DNA of 64,000 nt. Source: Adiantum capillus-veneris (lineage: Eukaryota; Streptophyta; Polypodiopsida; Polypodiales; Pteridaceae). Below are positions 35,532 to 47,203 of this stretch, piece after piece (position 1 is the stretch's first letter; each line of letters starts with the position of its first letter). The stretch is taken from positions 75,773,372-75,837,371 of the forward strand of contig CM043953.1 of the NCBI GenBank assembly GCA_014529385.2, given 5' to 3'. Under the pieces are notes generated by a model that worked only from the letters and a program-made list of their open reading frames with translations, did no database searches and was not told the origin of the DNA. The translations under genes and the position numbers were made by a program.

Positions 35532-35850
35532 AGCCAATAATTAGTTAAATTAACCTCCAAGTGCTAATGCTTGCACTGCGTCCCAGCCCATCTCAGCAAC
35601 TGCTTGCAGCTTCATCCCAGCAAACCCACCTCGATAGCTTCTACTACTACCCTACAATCCGATGCAAAATTACATATACAAAATACAAATGCATAAGCAA
35701 GGCAAGATAGATACAGCGCAAATGTATGTAAAAAATAAATACAAACCTGTGCAATAGTACTGCGCATCAACTACAGCAGAAGTGCAACAGCGCCGACCAA
35801 TAACAGTATTCCCATCTTCAAACACAGGCTCTTGAGATGCTCTTCACATC
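35532..35850 (-). other. Possible two-exon C-terminal remnant of a small membrane protein
   Basis: On the minus strand MGILLLVGAVALLL, a TAG, then LMRSTIAQ ends at a GT donor (35746). An acceptor AG at 35653 leads in phase to GSSRSYRGGFAGMKLQAVAE and MGWDAVQALALGG with a TAA. The hydrophobic run could be a membrane segment. I do not recognise the family, and the internal stop argues for decay. Confidence 0.3.
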
Positions 35851-36098
35851 CTCATGAATACGGATTAGTCATCGGACCCTGTGGAAGCGGCGGGAAGCAA
35901 GGCCCGATGGGCGAGCAAAGAATATCGAAGCCAGGACTTCACGGATGCGAGATACTCTCAGCTTCTGCAACGGATTCTAACTCATGCTGAAACTGTCAAG
36001 AGCGAAAGGCACCAGGGCTGACACCGTGTAGGCCCATCATATCCGTCTTGAAGCCCCATACCTGATACAAGAAGAAACCAGATATGCCAAAGCACAGT

Positions 36099-36102
<4 letters not shown>

Positions 36103-36145
<43 letters not shown>
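36103..36145. repeat. (GA)n microsatellite
   Basis: About 20 GA units, slightly interrupted. Open frames across it are low-complexity artefacts. Confidence 0.95.
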
Positions 36146-36153
<8 letters not shown>

Positions 36154-36740
36154 TGGAAGGAAGCTGACCTTTGATTTCTGTGTGAGAGAGGGCGTATGGC
36201 CGCTGCAGAAAGGCAAAATGCAGAGTTTTTCCCAGCAGAGCCATTCCGAGGTTGTTCGACTTCCAGGGACAGAACGAGCAGGGAAGGCATGCGTTGGTGT
36301 ACATAGAAAAGATAAGAGCTCACTACAAGCGAGGGGGAGATAGCGTATTGGACGCATGGGCGGCGATGGCATCCTCATCTTACCTCTACAAATTGATGAA
36401 ATATGTGAGAACACAGTTCAAAAAATCTACAAATTTCAAAATTGTTGGTAGTATTTCCAATTTGCTACTTTGCAAGGAGGAAACTCGACTAACGGCTGCT
36501 AAAAGAGACTTTCTCGAACATCAATTGGAATTAATCTATAGAAGGCGAATTTTTTCTTCAAATCGAACTTCAAATGGGCATGTATGAGCTCTAGTGACCG
36601 CTCTTAACATACAAAGTACACACAGAAGTTTTTACATGCTATTATGAGTAGAAGGCAATTACATTTGAAGCAAAAGATGGGCAACCAAAAATTGTGCAGA
36701 AGTTCAAACTAGCATGCATGCACGAGTAAAAAGCTAATGA

Positions 36741-36743
<3 letters not shown>

Positions 36744-36817
<74 letters not shown>
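36744..36817. repeat. (CT)n(CA)n compound microsatellite
   Basis: About 26 CT units followed directly by about 11 CA units. Confidence 0.95.
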
Positions 36818-37040
36818 TGCATGCATGCACGCACACCGTCAGGACTAAGTAGAACACAAAATTTAATGCAAAGTGGTGAGGGGATCCACGGTTTTCAAAT
36901 CCACACACAAATATCAATGCAGTCGTAATCGCAATTGTCACATCAAAACAAAACCTGCGCAAAAATTATACCCCCTAAACCTGGGCAGAGCATGTTGAGT
37001 TACCATAAAGAATCATAAAAACGGGTTGGGTTACATCATG

Positions 37041-37277
37041 TACGCGAGGGTGAGGTGGTTGGCCCATTTGTCTCAAATCTTGGGGCATGAGGCTGTGGGT
37101 TCAAAGCCGGCCGGCCAAGCCTCTGGGTTGCCTTGATTTTTGTGTTGCCCAGGTTTAGCGCGCCTCAATTTTTGTGCTAACCGGGTTTAGTCCACCACAG
37201 AATGGGTTTAGTGCGCCTAAGGATCACGTCCTCCACTTCGTAGCCGTCGATCCCCTCACCCACCCCCCAAAAAAAAA
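37041..37277 (+). mobile_element. tRNA-derived SINE-like element
   Basis: A box-B-like GGTTCAAAGCC at 37098-37108 lies about 40 bases after a box-A-like GTGAGGTGGTTGGCCC. Together they resemble an internal RNA polymerase III promoter. The following body is GC-richer than its surroundings and ends in C6-A9 at 37263-37277, like a SINE tail. No target duplication was found. Confidence 0.55.
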
Positions 37278-37321
37278 CCAAATATTAAATGTTGTGTGTC
37301 ATGTAGTCAAGAGGCACATCT

Positions 37322-37505
37322 ACACACCAAACTTGAGCTTATAATAGAAAGGAATCCGCAATCACATATTAAGGAAAATGATTTATTATAAACGCTCAAT
37401 TAAGAGCTGCATACACAAACTTGAGCTTGCAATAGAAAGGAATTGGCAATCGCTTATTAAGGTAAATAATTTATTATAAATGTTCAATTAAGACCTTATT
37501 TATAT
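37322..37505. repeat. Tandem duplication, about 91-bp unit
   Basis: Two copies of a block with AAACTTGAGCTT, ATAGAAAGGAAT and ATTTATTATAAA spaced about 91 bases apart. It may lie in the LTR of the adjacent copia remnant. Confidence 0.8.
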
Positions 37506-37963
37506 ATGTACACACAGTAGTGTGTTCTAAGCTTGACTTCAATTTGGAGAGTAGTGGCTCAAGGGAACACCCATGAACATATCTCACATAAATTGAGTGA
37601 TTTTACGAGCAATTAGTGTGTAGATTAGAGCTTAGTAGAGAGAGGAGTGAAGAGGATCTGGTGTGAGATTAGGAATTGCTAACAATGCTTAATCTTAAGG
37701 GCAATCGGTAGCTTGTGATGCATGAACTAATGATCCATTCACGGGTCTCTTGATAGCTTAACCATATTTAGGTTAGACTTACATTAGGCCTCAATTAAAG
37801 GCCAATGCACTTAGTGAATATGGCTACAAAATAAGCTTACTTGCTATACAAAAAGGTTTGCACAGCACAAAGCTCTCTTCTATAGATCTAAAAAGGATAG
37901 TTTTCACACATGCAAGCTCTATAGGTGGCTTATTAACTAGATACAACAAAACTCGCATCCAAC

Positions 37964-39244
37964 AGAATGGTAGTCATACACTCGTCATACAACAAGTGGG
38001 AGCAAAAGTCTCATAAAAACCATCGCCCTTCTCTTCAGCATATCGTTTTTCCACAAGTCTAGCCTTACAACAATCAACACTACCATTAGGCTTATGTTTT
38101 AACTTGAAAACCCATTTAGCATCAAAGGCGTTTTTTGCCAAAGGACAAGTCACGCAGACCATGTGCCATTCTTCACAATAGCAATACACGCATACTACAT
38201 TGTACCAACCAATTTTTTCAATTTTTTGCATTATCAAATGACAAAGAATTTTCTTCATCGTGCATACTAGACACAGCCAAAACATAACAATCTAATGCAT
38301 AAGAGGCATGCTAACAATAGGAATGACAACAATAATACAAACATGTACCCAAATTACTATCAAGCATAGTTTTCATCATTCATCTAGGCAATTCTCAAGC
38401 CTACTCATTTTCAGGCATGTCTTCATCAATTACGTCTGCATCAAAAAATGGCTTATTTATAATAGCTACAAGGTTGCACATGTGCTTCATTAGAACTTAC
38501 ATTCATACTATCATAATTAAACAGAGATGACAATGTATCATACACATTTTGTCAACTCATATTTATCTTCTTGGTACATGCTAACAAGGGTTGAATTCAA
38601 AATTACTCTTCCACAAAAGCATTAATATCTTGACTAATGAAGATACACTTTGTGTGAGAATAGGATAACGTATAGCCTTTGCTTTTTAGACTATACCCAA
38701 CAAAAATGCATTTCATAGTCTTATCATCTAATTTTTAACATTGTTTTTCAAACAACAAATATAAACCAAGTAAACAAACACACAAGTGACCTATAGATGA
38801 CTTCTTGCCATGTGCAACCTCGTATAAAGTGATAAGAGTGCAATTCTTTAGCGAGGCACTTGTTTAGTACATACACCACACACATAAGAGTCTCAATCCA
38901 AAACCCATGTGGCAAAGCTTGGCACTTGACCATGCATTGGATCATCTCTTTTATTTTTTCTCTCCACGGTGCCATTTTGTTGAGGGGTATACAACATAGT
39001 ACATTGGTCCTTTATCTCAACTCAATAAAAATGCATTGAATTGCTTCAATATATAGTCCCTCCTCCATCAAAACGAAGGGTGACCACAATACAGCAGGAT
39101 ACATTTTTAGTTATGAGCAAAATTTTATTGAAGCACATAAAGGCATCCAACTTTATTTTAAGCAGATGCACCCATGCATGCCTAGAGTGATCATCAATAA
39201 AAGTCACAAAAACAAACCAATCGCAAAATTTGGAGGATACACTA
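37964..39244 (-). pseudogene. Ty1/copia pol remnant: integrase core to start of RT
   Basis: Minus-strand text from about 39240: WFVFVTFIDDHSRHAWVHLL (integrase core with the first Asp pair), then YTPQQNGTVERKNK near 38985 (conserved TPQQNG with the catalytic Glu of VERKN), LPHGFWIETLMCVVYVLNKC, a degenerate linker, and AFDAKWVFKLKHKPNGSVDC, CKARLVEKRYAEEKG, FYETFAPTCCM at 38130-37980, the first conserved block of copia RT. Ten bases further, TGTTGGATGC at 37964 looks like an LTR start. So the rest of RT and RNase H were deleted. IN before RT fits the Ty1/copia order. Confidence 0.82.
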
Positions 39245-39615
39245 CTTGTGGGTATGGGAGGAGTGCCATGCTGCAGTGGTCTACCTGCAGTGGTCTACCT
39301 ACACTATATGAAAGCATTGAGAAACAAAAAATGTTGGTCAAAGATGGAAAATGCTTGCACACTTTTGAAGGTAGAAAAGACTCTCATGGTGGAGATCGAG
39401 AAAGAAAGTTTTGGAAAACATCAACTTTGGCAACTTCAACTGGATGTTGTATTAACTGCTAAAAAAGGCCACTTTGCAGAATTCTCCGCTATCGAAATTA
39501 TTCCCACAACAGTTTGGCAAAGTCATGGAACATATAAGAAATCGTCCCGTCAAGCAAGGCAAACTAGTGTCCAGGCTATCTTGCCCTTCTTTTAGGAGAG
39601 CACAACCTCAAAAGC
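39245..39615. other. Unassigned spacer
   Basis: Between the copia remnant and the next gene. A 17-base direct duplication (CTGCAGTGGTCTACCT) occurs near 39271-39301. No coding text recognised. Confidence 0.35.
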
Positions 39616-39618
39616 TAT

Positions 39619-40163
39619 CTAAGCATTTTTGTGGCGGGAACAGAGGGTGTGGAGGAGGTCCTTGACACAGACCTCGTAGAGGCTGGTGAGGACAATGTTG
39701 CGCAGAGAGGGTTGGTCGATGGAGGAGAGGGGCTGCATGACGTAGCTCCACACGATTTTGGTGGATGAAGGGGAGGTGGGAATGAGGTTGAAGGAGGGCG
39801 TGAGCCCCACGAAGAAGGGGACGGAGGAGCCCACCACCTTGTAGGAGAGCTTGTGGGAGGCGGAGTCGAGGTCCAGAAGCTTCTCGCGGGCGTGGCTTGG
39901 GTTGGGCGGGTGGGTCTGCGCCAGCCGAACACAGCCCGGCTGCTGCGGCGTGCCCTCCACAATGGCGCAACTAGCCAGCAACGTGGGCGCCCACTTGTGC
40001 ATCCCTCCAAAATCGCTTGTCAACTGCCATACCTCCTCCACAGGAAATCCCACCTCCCACTCAAACACCTCCCGCCATACCTCCCCCTCCTCCTGCTCCT
40101 GCTGCTGCCCACTAATGGCTGATCCCGCGCCGCTCTGGCTTACCTTCCGCTCGCTGGTCGCCA

Positions 40164-40164
<1 letters not shown>
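39619..40164 (-). CDS. SRPBCC / lachrymatory-factor-synthase-like protein, 181 aa
   Basis: The ATG at 40164 (MATSERKVSQSG) was chosen because upstream in-frame text is translated (CT)n repeat and the protein then has normal family length. After a Gln/Glu-rich leader (residues 18-28) the fold starts WREVFEWEVGFPVEEVWQLT, then SDFGGMHKWAPTLLASC and GTPQQPGCVR, the hallmark block of plant lachrymatory-factor-synthase-like proteins in the Bet v 1/PYR-like superfamily; SSVPFFVG and KIVWSYVMQPL form later strands and the last about 30 residues a long helix. Such proteins bind hydrophobic ligands in a cavity; the ligand cannot be told from sequence. No introns or breaks. Synthase activity is not implied outside Allium. 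Confidence 0.85.

Positions 40165-40167
<3 letters not shown>

Positions 40168-40211
<44 letters not shown>
40168..40211. repeat. (GA)n tract in the probable 5' leader of the SRPBCC gene
   Basis: About 22 units, starting four bases before the start codon; it would read (CU)n in the mRNA leader. Confidence 0.9.
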
Positions 40212-40213
<2 letters not shown>

Positions 40214-40312
40214 GGGATCGTTATCTGCCATTGACAAGATGCAGCATCGTCTATATCGAAGGCCACGATGCTCAGGTATCCTCCTCTGCCACTACCCGAC
40301 AATATCGTGGGA

Positions 40313-40322
40313 CATATATAAA
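40313..40322 (-). promoter_or_regulatory. TATA-box candidate for the SRPBCC gene
   Basis: TTTTATATAT on the minus strand about 150 bases before the start codon, with the CT leader in between. An ACGTGG core (ABRE-like) lies just upstream at 40326-40335. Position and sequence fit a promoter; function is inferred. Confidence 0.5.
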
Positions 40323-40367
40323 ATGAGCTCCACGTCTTATTTGGCTTACATAAGGTTGGGTTCATAC

Positions 40368-40832
40368 GAGCCAGAGGAAGAGAAGTCTGATTCTTGCTTA
40401 TCTCCGTCTCAATTGAACAGCGCTGCAGGTGGAAGAGCGAAAAGTGAGAGGAGTTGAGAGAGCTAGCAGCTCTTTTGGGGGCGGGGGGGTTGGAACAGAT
40501 TTGGCAGGCCCGAAGGAAGAACTCCTCACTTTGCAACCAACCAGCTCCTCCCACACAATCCTCACGCCCCTATAGGAGAGATTTCCATTGCTTGGTTTGT
40601 GAGCTTGGAGGAAGAGAAGTTTGATTCATGCTTACCTCCGTCTCATCTGAACAGCATTGTAGGTTGAAGAACGAAAAGTGAGAAGTAGTTGAGAGAGCCA
40701 GCAGCTCTTCAGGGGGGGTGGGTCGAAATAAATTTGGCGGGCCCAGAGGAAGATCTCCTCACTTTGCAGCCAACCAACCCCTCCCGCGAAATCCTCGTGC
40801 CCCTGTGGGAGAGATTTCCACCTCGTGGTTTG
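40368..40832. repeat. Tandem duplication, 233-bp period
   Basis: Two diverged copies (40368-40600 and 40601-40832) share GAGGAAGAGAAGT, CTCCGTCTCA, AGAGCGAAAAGTGAG-like text, TCCTCACTTTGCA and GGAGAGATTTCCA. They lie upstream of the SRPBCC gene and next to a tRNA-like box B. Confidence 0.85.
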
Positions 40833-40900
40833 AACCCAGCCTACTGAACCCAGCCTAAGGTCTTGCTAAAGTGTTGAACTCTTCTTTTTGGCCTGCCCCA
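40833..40900 (-). mobile_element. SINE-like head (minus), next to the tandem duplication
   Basis: Minus-strand GGGTTCAAACC (box-B-like) follows TTTAGCAAGACC (weak box A) by about 30 bases, then CACGAGGTGGAAATCTC, reminiscent of plant Au-type SINEs. TGGGTTCA is doubled within 20 bases. The extent is uncertain; the 233-bp repeats may be its body. Confidence 0.4.
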
Positions 40901-41256
40901 AAGGGGTGATGCCTTAGTGATGCCTCTCCTTTTTTTTGCTAATGAAAAAGGGGGAGCATTGGCTACAAGAGATACAGATGCTTGTTACAAAGACAAGAAA
41001 CTAGTCTTGCTTGGTGGGCGTTGCTATAGAACATAATAGGGCATGTCTATATTAACATCAAGCATCTAGCACTGAAGTAAACAAGTGCAAAGTGCATTGG
41101 CAAGTTTTTCAAAAAGAATTGCAAGTATGTTGATTGATTACCTCTATGGCTGTCTATAAAATGGTCCGATTTCATGGCATTGGTGAACTTTTAAAAAAGA
41201 ATTTTATGTGTATTTATTACTCTAAATCAAGCGTAGTCAATTTTCTCTTATTTCTC

Positions 41257-41258
<2 letters not shown>

Positions 41259-41318
<60 letters not shown>

Positions 41319-41346
41319 TGAGAGAGAGAGAGAGAGTGAGAGAGAG
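41259..41346. repeat. (TG)n(AG)n compound microsatellite
   Basis: About 26 TG units then AG units; the reverse complement of the (CT)n(CA)n pattern. Confidence 0.95.
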
Positions 41347-41567
41347 TTACGTGTTGTCATAGTTAGAGGCTCTTGGTTGTCGATCACAGAACCTCATGCA
41401 GAACATATATGACGAGGAAAATGCTAGGATAAAGGGTTGTCCTACAATAGATAAGATGAATTTCCAAACAAGGACATATGTATATGGATATCAACCACCT
41501 AGGAATAAAGTGAACATGTATAGAGTGCATCGAGTATTACAGTACATAAGTTGAACTAGTATGTATT

Positions 41568-41571
<4 letters not shown>

Positions 41572-41643
<72 letters not shown>
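41572..41643. repeat. (CT)n(CA)n compound microsatellite
   Basis: About 20 CT then 15 CA units. Confidence 0.95.
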
Positions 41644-41645
<2 letters not shown>

Positions 41646-41746
41646 CACACACAAAATCATATATAGGTAGGTGTGTGTGTGTGTATCTCTGTGCCCACGT
41701 GTGAGGAGAATGAAACCATAGTCCTTGCAATCACTCTAGGAAGATA

Positions 41747-41750
<4 letters not shown>

Positions 41751-41838
<88 letters not shown>

Positions 41839-41847
41839 ACACACACA
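41751..41847. repeat. (CT)n(CA)n compound microsatellite
   Basis: About 22 CT then 26 CA units with one ATA interruption. Confidence 0.95.
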
Positions 41848-41942
41848 AACACCAATGTCCCTTTTTGGATTGTTCCTATTTTGTTAAAAACTATGTTCTC
41901 TCTCACACACACACACGCGTGCACGGACACACACACACACTC

Positions 41943-41943
<1 letters not shown>

Positions 41944-41984
<41 letters not shown>
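41944..41984. repeat. Poly(C) homopolymer, 41 bases
   Basis: An uninterrupted C run between two CA-rich tracts. Very unusual in AT-rich plant DNA; the exact length may be a sequencing or assembly artefact. Confidence 0.9.
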
Positions 41985-41986
<2 letters not shown>

Positions 41987-42372
41987 AACACACACACACA
42001 CATGCCTTACGATAGATGTAAAACATCTAGAGCTTCTCCAAATATGTGAAGCTAACGGCAATGGCTCCTAGAAGCTAAAACACCATTGATAGCCATAGGA
42101 AAATCCCAAATGCATCCAATGCTAAGATGCTCTACATTATTGCATCCCCAATTAAGGTCTTTTGTTATTCACCATTTCAAGAAAAGGACCCATTTTAACT
42201 TTTTGCTTCAACTACTACATCACCATCATAGCTTGTAGATAAATATCTCTCAATATGTTAGCCCTCAGAGTGCTCTAATATACAAGGAAGTGCCATCGCT
42301 GCTAATGAGGGGGTGAGAGAGAGCATGGAGAAGAATGTGTCCTTTAAGTTTGGACAATGGAATGTGCTCCTA

Positions 42373-42373
<1 letters not shown>

Positions 42374-42421
<48 letters not shown>

Positions 42422-42453
42422 CACACTCACACACACACACACACACGCACGCA
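42374..42453. repeat. (CT)n(CA)n compound microsatellite
   Basis: About 22 CT units, AAACACACT, then CA units. Confidence 0.95.
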
Positions 42454-42732
42454 CAATTTGTCCGAGTTCTGGCTACGACTGCTCCCACCTAAGCCATTAA
42501 CTCTTTACTCTCTTGCTACCAAACCAAAATCTTAGTGGTTGAAGCAAACCTATGCACACCTATTGCCTTGAGCACCCATCTTCTACTACCAAGCATTCCC
42601 CACAAATGGACAGTGCTTGTCCCCTGTTCGCCTCGACATGATCATTAGTAGCTATCTTGATCAAGGTTTTGGTCTTGGTCTTGATGACCACCTCACTCTT
42701 TCTCTTTCTCTATCTACTTGCTAGTAGCAGAG

Positions 42733-42735
<3 letters not shown>

Positions 42736-42813
<78 letters not shown>

Positions 42814-42874
42814 TTGACTACTACAATCTACACTTTGTTGCAAAAAGGTGATTTGCACAGTCTATGTGATCTCC

Positions 42875-42927
<53 letters not shown>
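42736..42927. repeat. Two successive (CT)n(CA)n microsatellites
   Basis: (CT)n(CA)n at 42736-42810 and again at 42871-42927, separated by about 60 bases of unique sequence. Confidence 0.95.
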
Positions 42928-43393
42928 TGGCCGACAACTGGTTGTCAGGCATACAATTTTGATTATTGTAGGTCATTGAAAAAGGATGGAATCGCACAGA
43001 ATCTGAACTACTTCATTCAATTGTCAAAGGCTCTTTAATGTGTATGTGGTAAGAAGGGCGATAGGGACTCAACAACTCAATTTCGGCGTTGATCCAACAC
43101 GCCATGCAAATCAACCAAAAAACAACGCGTGGAGGTCATCTCCTTCCTCTAATTTTTCAAACTCCATTATAATGAGTATAGATAATGGACTATTGAGTAA
43201 TAGAAAAAATCTATTGCGTACCCTACCCCAGTGCTCAAGAAAAACATATGTTTAGTATAATCCCACCTATAAATTTTCTCAACTATATCTAATGCACCTT
43301 GGAGGCCCTTGCTACGTGACATAAGGAAAGGGCTTGGGGAGGGGGGGAACCAAGGCAAATAAAGAAAGAGAGTGGATTGGGTGCAAGGAAAAG

Positions 43394-43447
<54 letters not shown>

Positions 43448-44548
43448 GGAAGGGCCACACACCCGTAAGATTTAATTTGAATGTCAGAACACCCACAATG
43501 ATTGGACGAAAAAACTTAGGTTTAGTGTAATCCCATCTTAAAAATTTGAGATTTATCTCTAATTGTGAATGGCTTTTATCAAGCAAGCGAAGATGAAGCG
43601 GCTTGCTGAGAAGAAGAACTTGATAGAAATATAGTGTACTTGCAAAAATGTTCAGGTATGTTTTGGGTCACAGTGTGCAAATGTTGTATTGGTTGGAGAT
43701 TCTTGTGCAAAAGATATGCCAAGGTCTGCATGTATTCTTTTTGAGTTAATTCAAATCAAGCTCTTAAGAGCATTTTTTTTAAAAAAAACAAAGGTTAGAG
43801 AACATAAATTAAGGTTTAGAGGATCTACAAAGTGCAGAGAAGTTTAGTGCAAAAACCTTCAAATATAGTAAATTTGCCTCTAAAATGTTTGGAAAAAGGT
43901 ATGGTACAGCCGAATGCTTGAAAAACAATCAATTTAGTGTAATCCCACCTGCAAAATTTGAAGTTTATCTCTAAATTATAGATTTGAAGGGAAGGAAACC
44001 AACAAAGTATAGAGAAATTGAGTATAAAAGCCTTCAAATATATTCAAGTTGCCCAAAAAATTTCTCGTATGCAAGTTTCTAAGTTTTAGGAGAAAGCACT
44101 ATGCCTCAACTCGATTTAGTGTAAGTCCCCTTACAAAATGTTGAGATTTTCCTTTAAACATTGTAGAAAACCTAGTTTAGTGCAATCCCACTTACAAATT
44201 TTGAAATTCACCTTTGAATTCCAACTCAACCCAAAGGCGAGAGCACTGATAAAGCTCAAAGAAATCTAGTGTTAAAAAACTCCCATTATCCACCTTTGTC
44301 ATTTGTTGAGGTCTGCTCCTACCTTGGCCTTGCACATCTTCTGCCTCATATTTTTTAGATTGAACTTTCCAAATTGCGTCAACTCTCAATTTTGTCAATT
44401 CTCAATTTCATAGATGTCGATGTCGATTTTTTATTTTTTATTCTCAATTGTGGATTTTGCCAATTACCGCTTTGTCAATTATTGATTGTGAAGTCAATGC
44501 TTATTCTCCCTCCCCTCTCTCTCTCTCTCTCTAGTGCCGCTGTGAGAG

Positions 44549-44550
<2 letters not shown>

Positions 44551-44615
<65 letters not shown>

Positions 44616-44618
44616 ACA
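44551..44618. repeat. (CT)n(CA)n compound microsatellite
   Basis: About 20 CT units followed by about 13 CA units. Confidence 0.95.
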
Positions 44619-44788
44619 ATGCGTGCAGGACATCTATAACAAATTGGTGGATTCATATCGATGAATTGTCAAGATCAATGTACTTCATTAATGCAATGCA
44701 GATGTAGAAAGCCTTCATGTAATGAGCCAACACCTTGGGGAATGGCACATCAACTTTGTCTCTTATATTCACACACATTGAGAGAATG

Positions 44789-44827
<39 letters not shown>

Positions 44828-45061
44828 CTCACACACACACACACACACATGAATACATGCATTTAGCTTTTGAACTTCGAGCATCGAGGTCAAAGATCAT
44901 TTACGACATAGAAGATCCATGCAAACCTCCAAAGGGAGGTTCATTGAGCAACACATGGAGAAAAGCTCTTTATGGCCTTCAAAATGTAAAGGAAAGCCAC
45001 TCTTCAAATGATTTTGAAAAATAAAAGTAGTTAGTGATCAGCCTTGAAAAATTTGAGAGCT

Positions 45062-45183
45062 GGTGTGAAATGGCTTCACTATTATAAATTTAGATAGAGT
45101 ACTAAGGTTTTTTTTACTTTCCACTAAATGGCTTCACTATTATAAATTTAGATAGAGTACTGAGGTCTTTTTGACTTTCCACT
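45062..45183. repeat. Short tandem duplication
   Basis: Two copies of AATGGCTTCACTATTATAAA with TTTAGATAGAGTACT, about 60 bases apart. Confidence 0.85.
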
Positions 45184-45352
45184 GCCAAGGCTCATAAGTC
45201 TTTTCATTTTCTAGCATCCTAGTACCCACCCTTCACTTTTGCATTTTCAATTAAATGCTTCTTAAAGGTTGTCTTTGAAATGAAGTAGAATGTGACACAT
45301 GGAGGGTGTCTCCTTTCTTGAAAATTTTAAGTTGCTTCATATATAGTATAGA

Positions 45353-46204
45353 TTATCCAAGTATGAGAAAAAAAGGTGTGTATAGTATATTATAAGAAAT
45401 GAAATTTGTGGCCTGCCCGGTATCATTTATGTGTTGCGCCAAGCAAACGTATAGACATGGGGAATCAGATGCAGATAATGAACCTTGCAGTGTTGTCGAG
45501 CTGGAGTCGTGTATGTGCAAACGTCCACTGTTGTGAATATATGTCCTCTTTGTCAGACACAGAACGCACATCATGACAAATACCAAAAAAAAAACCTAGC
45601 ACGTAATGATGCAGAAGATAGATTCAACTTAGAAACAAGCAGAGATAACTTTATGTTTTATGTCATAGATGATATAGGGTTTATTGTATTGATGAGTTCT
45701 CCATAATCTCAAGAGCAATCATTATACTAGAATGGCTCAATCGATATTAATTTTGTATTCTAAGGGCATCATTAAAGTTTCTCTCTCATGCATCCATAAA
45801 GTTCTCATCAGAAGCATGTGCCAAGGTACACACTTTTGTGCTTTTCTAAGGGCACCATTAAAGTTGGCATGCATATCGGACAAAGAATTGTCAAGCACAA
45901 TATGTTATTCCAAGGGGCCTTCAAAATTGCTTCATTATCTCTACTGCAATAGCTTTTTATCGTGTTGATTTTTGCATTCGCTTATGCTATCATGTCTATC
46001 ATCACCAATGCTTCTATGTTGTTCCTCTTGTTTCAACTTAGGTTCATGTTCAACATTGTTTTGTTTGCAGCCCTTCAGCAGTTACTTCCCTCCATGCTAT
46101 AGAGGGTTGATGTTTCCTCCTCTATCTTTTGTTGGATTGTTATGGGGAGGGCATGGGGAGAAGTGAGTTAAAGAGGATGGTGCGAGACAATAATCTATGT
46201 GGAG
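45353..46204. other. Unassigned sequence between Helitron end and chromovirus copy C
   Basis: No coding text recognised. Short open frames here have no family features. Confidence 0.35.
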
Positions 46205-46449
46205 GTATTGGTTGATCCCTAGAGAGGTCCAATGAGCAATTAGGTAATCAAATTAATTGTTTTGAGGCTTTTATCAATCTCTCTCTCTCTAAGAGGAAAA
46301 GAGGACACTTGTCCAAGGACTACCTCTGTTGCTAAGTAATGAACAAGCTTGTGATTGGCTAGGCTTGGAAAGGCCAATGAGCTTTCACCTTGAGCTAGAA
46401 GAGGGGGTCAACCCAAGCAAGGAGGGGGCCTGCTTGTAGGATATACATG

Positions 46450-46530
<81 letters not shown>

Positions 46531-47190
46531 TGTGTGAAGTGCAAAGTGCAAGAGCTCCATCTCCTTCTCCAAGCTAGTAGGGAAGTTGAGAGCCTACACC
46601 AACACTCTTGGCTAAGGAATGCAAATCCAACGAAGAGCCATGTTTCAATGCTTATTTTGCCATCTTCATTACTATGCTATTATGTATGCTAGCAAGAAGA
46701 GTGATGATAAGTGAGCTATTTCTTTCTCCTATGAATGTTTCTTCTTCCTCTTCCCTACCCTCATTCCCCGCTAGTTCTCTCCACCTTTGAAGGTGTTTGA
46801 GGCCTTGGGACTGAGGCTGGGGATCGTTAATACTTTTTACAAAGTTTATGTTATGCTCTTGATGCATAAAGCTTTCCATCTTCATTGCATCACCTAGGTC
46901 ACAAGGAACACAAAGATTGTATTGTACCAAGTCTCTCTTGATGGGAGAAGCTATAATACAAAAGCCTATTGGAAGGGGGACCGGCTCCACTTAAATCCGG
47001 TCCTCATTGTCAAGTCTCTAAACTCTCTCTCTTGCAAAAGTATTGTTCATGCCAAGTTAATTAAGTATTATGATTAAGTTGCTACAACTAAATAAGTTCA
47101 CCCTCTATGTTCTCGAAGTAGTCTCACAAAAATGTTCTCTAATTCTCTTAATTCTGCTATTCTGAAAGTTCATAGGCCATTTCCATTACA
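46205..47190 (+). repeat. 5' LTR of copy C (3' part only)
   Basis: Homology to LTR C3' starts at TATTGGTTG and runs to TTCCATTACA, followed by the primer site. A (CT)n(CA)n tract lies at 46454-46530. Confidence 0.82.
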
Positions 47191-47191
47191 T

Positions 47192-47203
47192 TAGTATCAG
47201 AGC
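47192..47203 (+). other. Primer-binding site of copy C
   Basis: TAGTATCAGAGC, one mismatch to the initiator-Met type TGGTATCAGAGC. Confidence 0.78.

Larger units (their letters stand above)
43160..45352 (-). mobile_element. 5' part of a second Helitron of the same family
   Basis: Minus-strand 5' end A|TCTATACTATATATGAAG at 45352, followed by CTTAAAATTTTCAAG and CATGTGTCACATT, the same layout as the end at 21488. Between 44290 and 43210 the repeat units of the 18620-20870 array recur (GTGTAATCCCACCTACAAA-type text) with (CT)n(CA)n tracts at 43397-43445, 44551-44618 and 44791-44850. No 3' hairpin plus CTAG was found close by, so the inner boundary is open. Confidence 0.6.

Noticed and set aside
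36252..36587. 111-codon plus-strand open frame
   Set aside because: No domain recognised and no flanking splice or promoter evidence; not reported as a gene.
41793..42071. Pro- or Gly-run open frames across the poly(C) tract
   Set aside because: Homopolymer translation.
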